From an uncultured Ruminococcus sp. (GTDB lineage Bacteria > Bacillota > Clostridia > Oscillospirales > Acutalibacteraceae), in assembly GCA_902766305.1 (NCBI GenBank), contig CACXDE010000086.1, forward strand, positions 1 through 7,651: 7,651 bases of DNA. The letters run 5' to 3'. The notes below the pieces were generated by a model. The model was not told where the DNA came from and did not search any database. It saw only the letters and a list, made by a program, of their open reading frames with translations. Positions 6,576 to 7,651 of the stretch are shown piece after piece. A program made the translations under genes and the position numbers. The first letter of the stretch is position 1. Each line of letters begins with the position of its first letter.

Positions 6576-7580
6576 TCAGTACAGCCCCTCTTTATTACAA
6601 TCCTCAAACCAATCTCTGAAAGTATCCTCAAAAGAATAGTGGAACTTATAACCGCTGTCAGCAAGTTTATTACCGCTGATATTTGTTGATATCATAAGTT
6701 TTTTCACCCTTGCCGGGTGAATACCGACTTTTTTGCCGCCGATCGGTCCAAGAATATATGCAGCCGGCATAAGTATCCACGACGGAACAAGCATGATATG
6801 ACGCTTCATATCAGTTGCCTTCTGCATGGTCTCGCATATTTGCTGTATGTTGTATGCCGGCTCAAAAGTGCAGTTGAAAATTTCACCGCCAATAAAATTG
6901 TTATCTATCATTCTGTATTTAAAGAAACGGACAAGTTCCTTAACATAAATACAAGCCTTTATTGTGTCTCGGCGTCCGGCATAGAAAAAATATCTTTTCC
7001 TTTGTCCCTCGTACAGACGTGTCATATTACCATGTTCACCCTTGCCATATACAATTCCCGGTCGGACAATTGTAAGCTCTCTTTTGTTTTTATCAGCAAT
7101 CTGCCATTTTTCATGAATTTTCTCAGCTACAAGCTTACTGATACCGTAAGGCGTATTAGGTGTAGGAAGTGTATCCTCTGTTTTCAGTTCCTCTGCCGCA
7201 CCATACGGAGCAATAGAACTTGTAAATAGTATCCTATGTATGTTGTGCTTTTCAGCAAAAGCAGTTACATTTTCTGCTCCACGAATATTAGTTTCAAAAT
7301 ACTCATGATCGGGATGCCCTGGAGTACGATGAACTGCAGCAAGATTGAAAATAATATCGCCTTCGGTGGGAGTAAAATCAAACTCAATAGGTTTTCTTAC
7401 ATCCAAACGGATATATTCAACACCTTCGTTTTTTTCTGTTATTCCCGGAACAACGCCTTCTTCCCCCGGCATTACAATGTCCAGATCATAAATTTTATCT
7501 CCCGGTTTTCTTATACTGTTAATCATATGAATAAGGTGTGTTCCAATGAAGCCTGAGCCGCCAAAGATTATATAGTTCAT
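6576..7580 (-). CDS. NAD-dependent epimerase/dehydratase (extended SDR)
   Basis: The 334-aa protein is a standard-length extended SDR acting on nucleotide sugars in the cytoplasm. It shows the glycine motif GGSGFIG (7-13), D33/D35 at the end of beta-2 (NAD preference), LDVRKP (59-64), NLAAVHR (79-85), the catalytic TSS (120-122) and YGISK (Y145, K149), then VRPGIVYG (172-179). The C-terminal domain (about 180-334) binds the sugar and is less conserved, with a hydrophobic stretch at 264-280 that is probably part of the fold rather than a membrane span. It follows the dehydrogenase-like gene by 6 bp. The best AGGAG lies 13 bases upstream of the ATG, a long spacing that suggests reinitiation after the previous gene. 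The reaction (epimerase, decarboxylase, dehydratase or reductase) cannot be fixed from sequence; with UDP-glucuronate made next door, a UDP-sugar substrate is plausible. Confidence 0.88.
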   Translation of the reverse strand: MNYIIFGGSGFIGTHLIHMINSIRKPGDKIYDLDIVMPGEEGVVPGITEKNEGVEYIRLDVRKPIEFDFTPTEGDIIFNLAAVHRTPGHPDHEYFETNIRGAENVTAFAEKHNIHRILFTSSIAPYGAAEELKTEDTLPTPNTPYGISKLVAEKIHEKWQIADKNKRELTIVRPGIVYGKGEHGNMTRLYEGQRKRYFFYAGRRDTIKACIYVKELVRFFKYRMIDNNFIGGEIFNCTFEPAYNIQQICETMQKATDMKRHIMLVPSWILMPAAYILGPIGGKKVGIHPARVKKLMISTNISGNKLADSGYKFHYSFEDTFRDWFEDCNKEGLY

Positions 7581-7586
7581 TGACTT

Positions 7587-7651
7587 TTAATCTCTCCTAA
7601 ACAAATCCCTTGTATAAAACTTCTCCTGAACATCATCCAGACAGCTGTCAT
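7587..7651 (-). CDS. ugd: C-terminal end of a probable UDP-glucose 6-dehydrogenase (partial)
   Basis: One minus-strand frame is open from the right edge to a TAA at 7587-7589 and encodes 20 residues ending in EKFYTRDLFRRD. Bacterial UDP-glucose 6-dehydrogenases of the Ugd family commonly end with a similar 'DV.DKVYTRD.F..D' tail, preceded by a short acidic stretch, so this is my best guess from memory. The enzyme would oxidise UDP-glucose to UDP-glucuronate with NAD. Only 20 residues are visible, so the call rests on tail similarity and on its place in a polysaccharide cluster. The gene ends 6 bp before the SDR start and contains the AGGAG (7594-7598) that may serve that gene. Confidence 0.55.
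   Translation of the reverse strand, partial: DSCLDDVQEKFYTRDLFRRD

Noticed and set aside
6717..7556. Plus-strand open frames of 170 and 106 codons
   Set aside because: Both are antisense to the 334-aa SDR gene, whose catalytic motifs are intact. The translations resemble no known family.

Overview
The window is a piece of an extracellular polysaccharide (capsule, exopolysaccharide or O-antigen type) biosynthesis locus. Every gene I can support lies on the minus strand, so transcription runs from the right edge to the left edge. AT-rich DNA, strong AGGAG-type ribosome binding sites, tight gene packing and protein style suggest a low-GC Bacillota, probably a gut clostridial relative such as a Ruminococcus-like organism. 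This assignment is an inference from general style; there is no rRNA or other marker gene here.

Layout in order of transcription (right to left): (1) the last 20 codons of a gene whose end looks like a UDP-glucose 6-dehydrogenase (7587-7651); (2) an extended SDR sugar-nucleotide epimerase/dehydratase of 334 aa; (3) a 331-aa CgeB/GT-B-like putative glycosyltransferase of a poorly characterised type; (4) a short 277-aa SDR, probably a sugar-nucleotide ketoreductase or epimerase; (5) a hexapeptide-repeat O-acyltransferase; (6) a family 2 glycosyltransferase; (7) a family 4 glycosyltransferase; (8) after a 172-bp non-coding gap, a polytopic Wzy/O-antigen-ligase-type polymerase; (9) a polysaccharide pyruvyltransferase that runs off the left edge. 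Genes 1 to 7 are separated by at most 20 bp or overlap, and genes 8 and 9 overlap by 4 bp. This suggests one long operon with a possible internal promoter before the polymerase gene.

How the genes may work together: the dehydrogenase and the two SDR enzymes would supply nucleotide sugars (UDP-glucuronate and at least one modified hexose). The two clear glycosyltransferases and the CgeB-like protein would build the lipid-linked repeat unit. The acyltransferase and pyruvyltransferase would decorate it, and the Wzy-like protein would polymerise it outside the membrane. The Wzx flippase, the priming sugar-phosphate transferase and chain-length control proteins are not in this window and would be expected beyond its edges.

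The main corrections made by direct reading are: the leftmost 857 bp hold a real but truncated pyruvyltransferase gene on the minus strand, although several plus-strand frames are open there; the polymerase gene most likely starts at the ATG at 2131, not at an upstream TTG; and the 172-bp gap before it contains a TATAAT box, a tandem 9-bp repeat and a 13-bp palindrome. I found no tRNA, rRNA, CRISPR array, insertion sequence or defence system. I see no strong evidence for a wholly new system; the least characterised protein is the 331-aa glycosyltransferase-like one.
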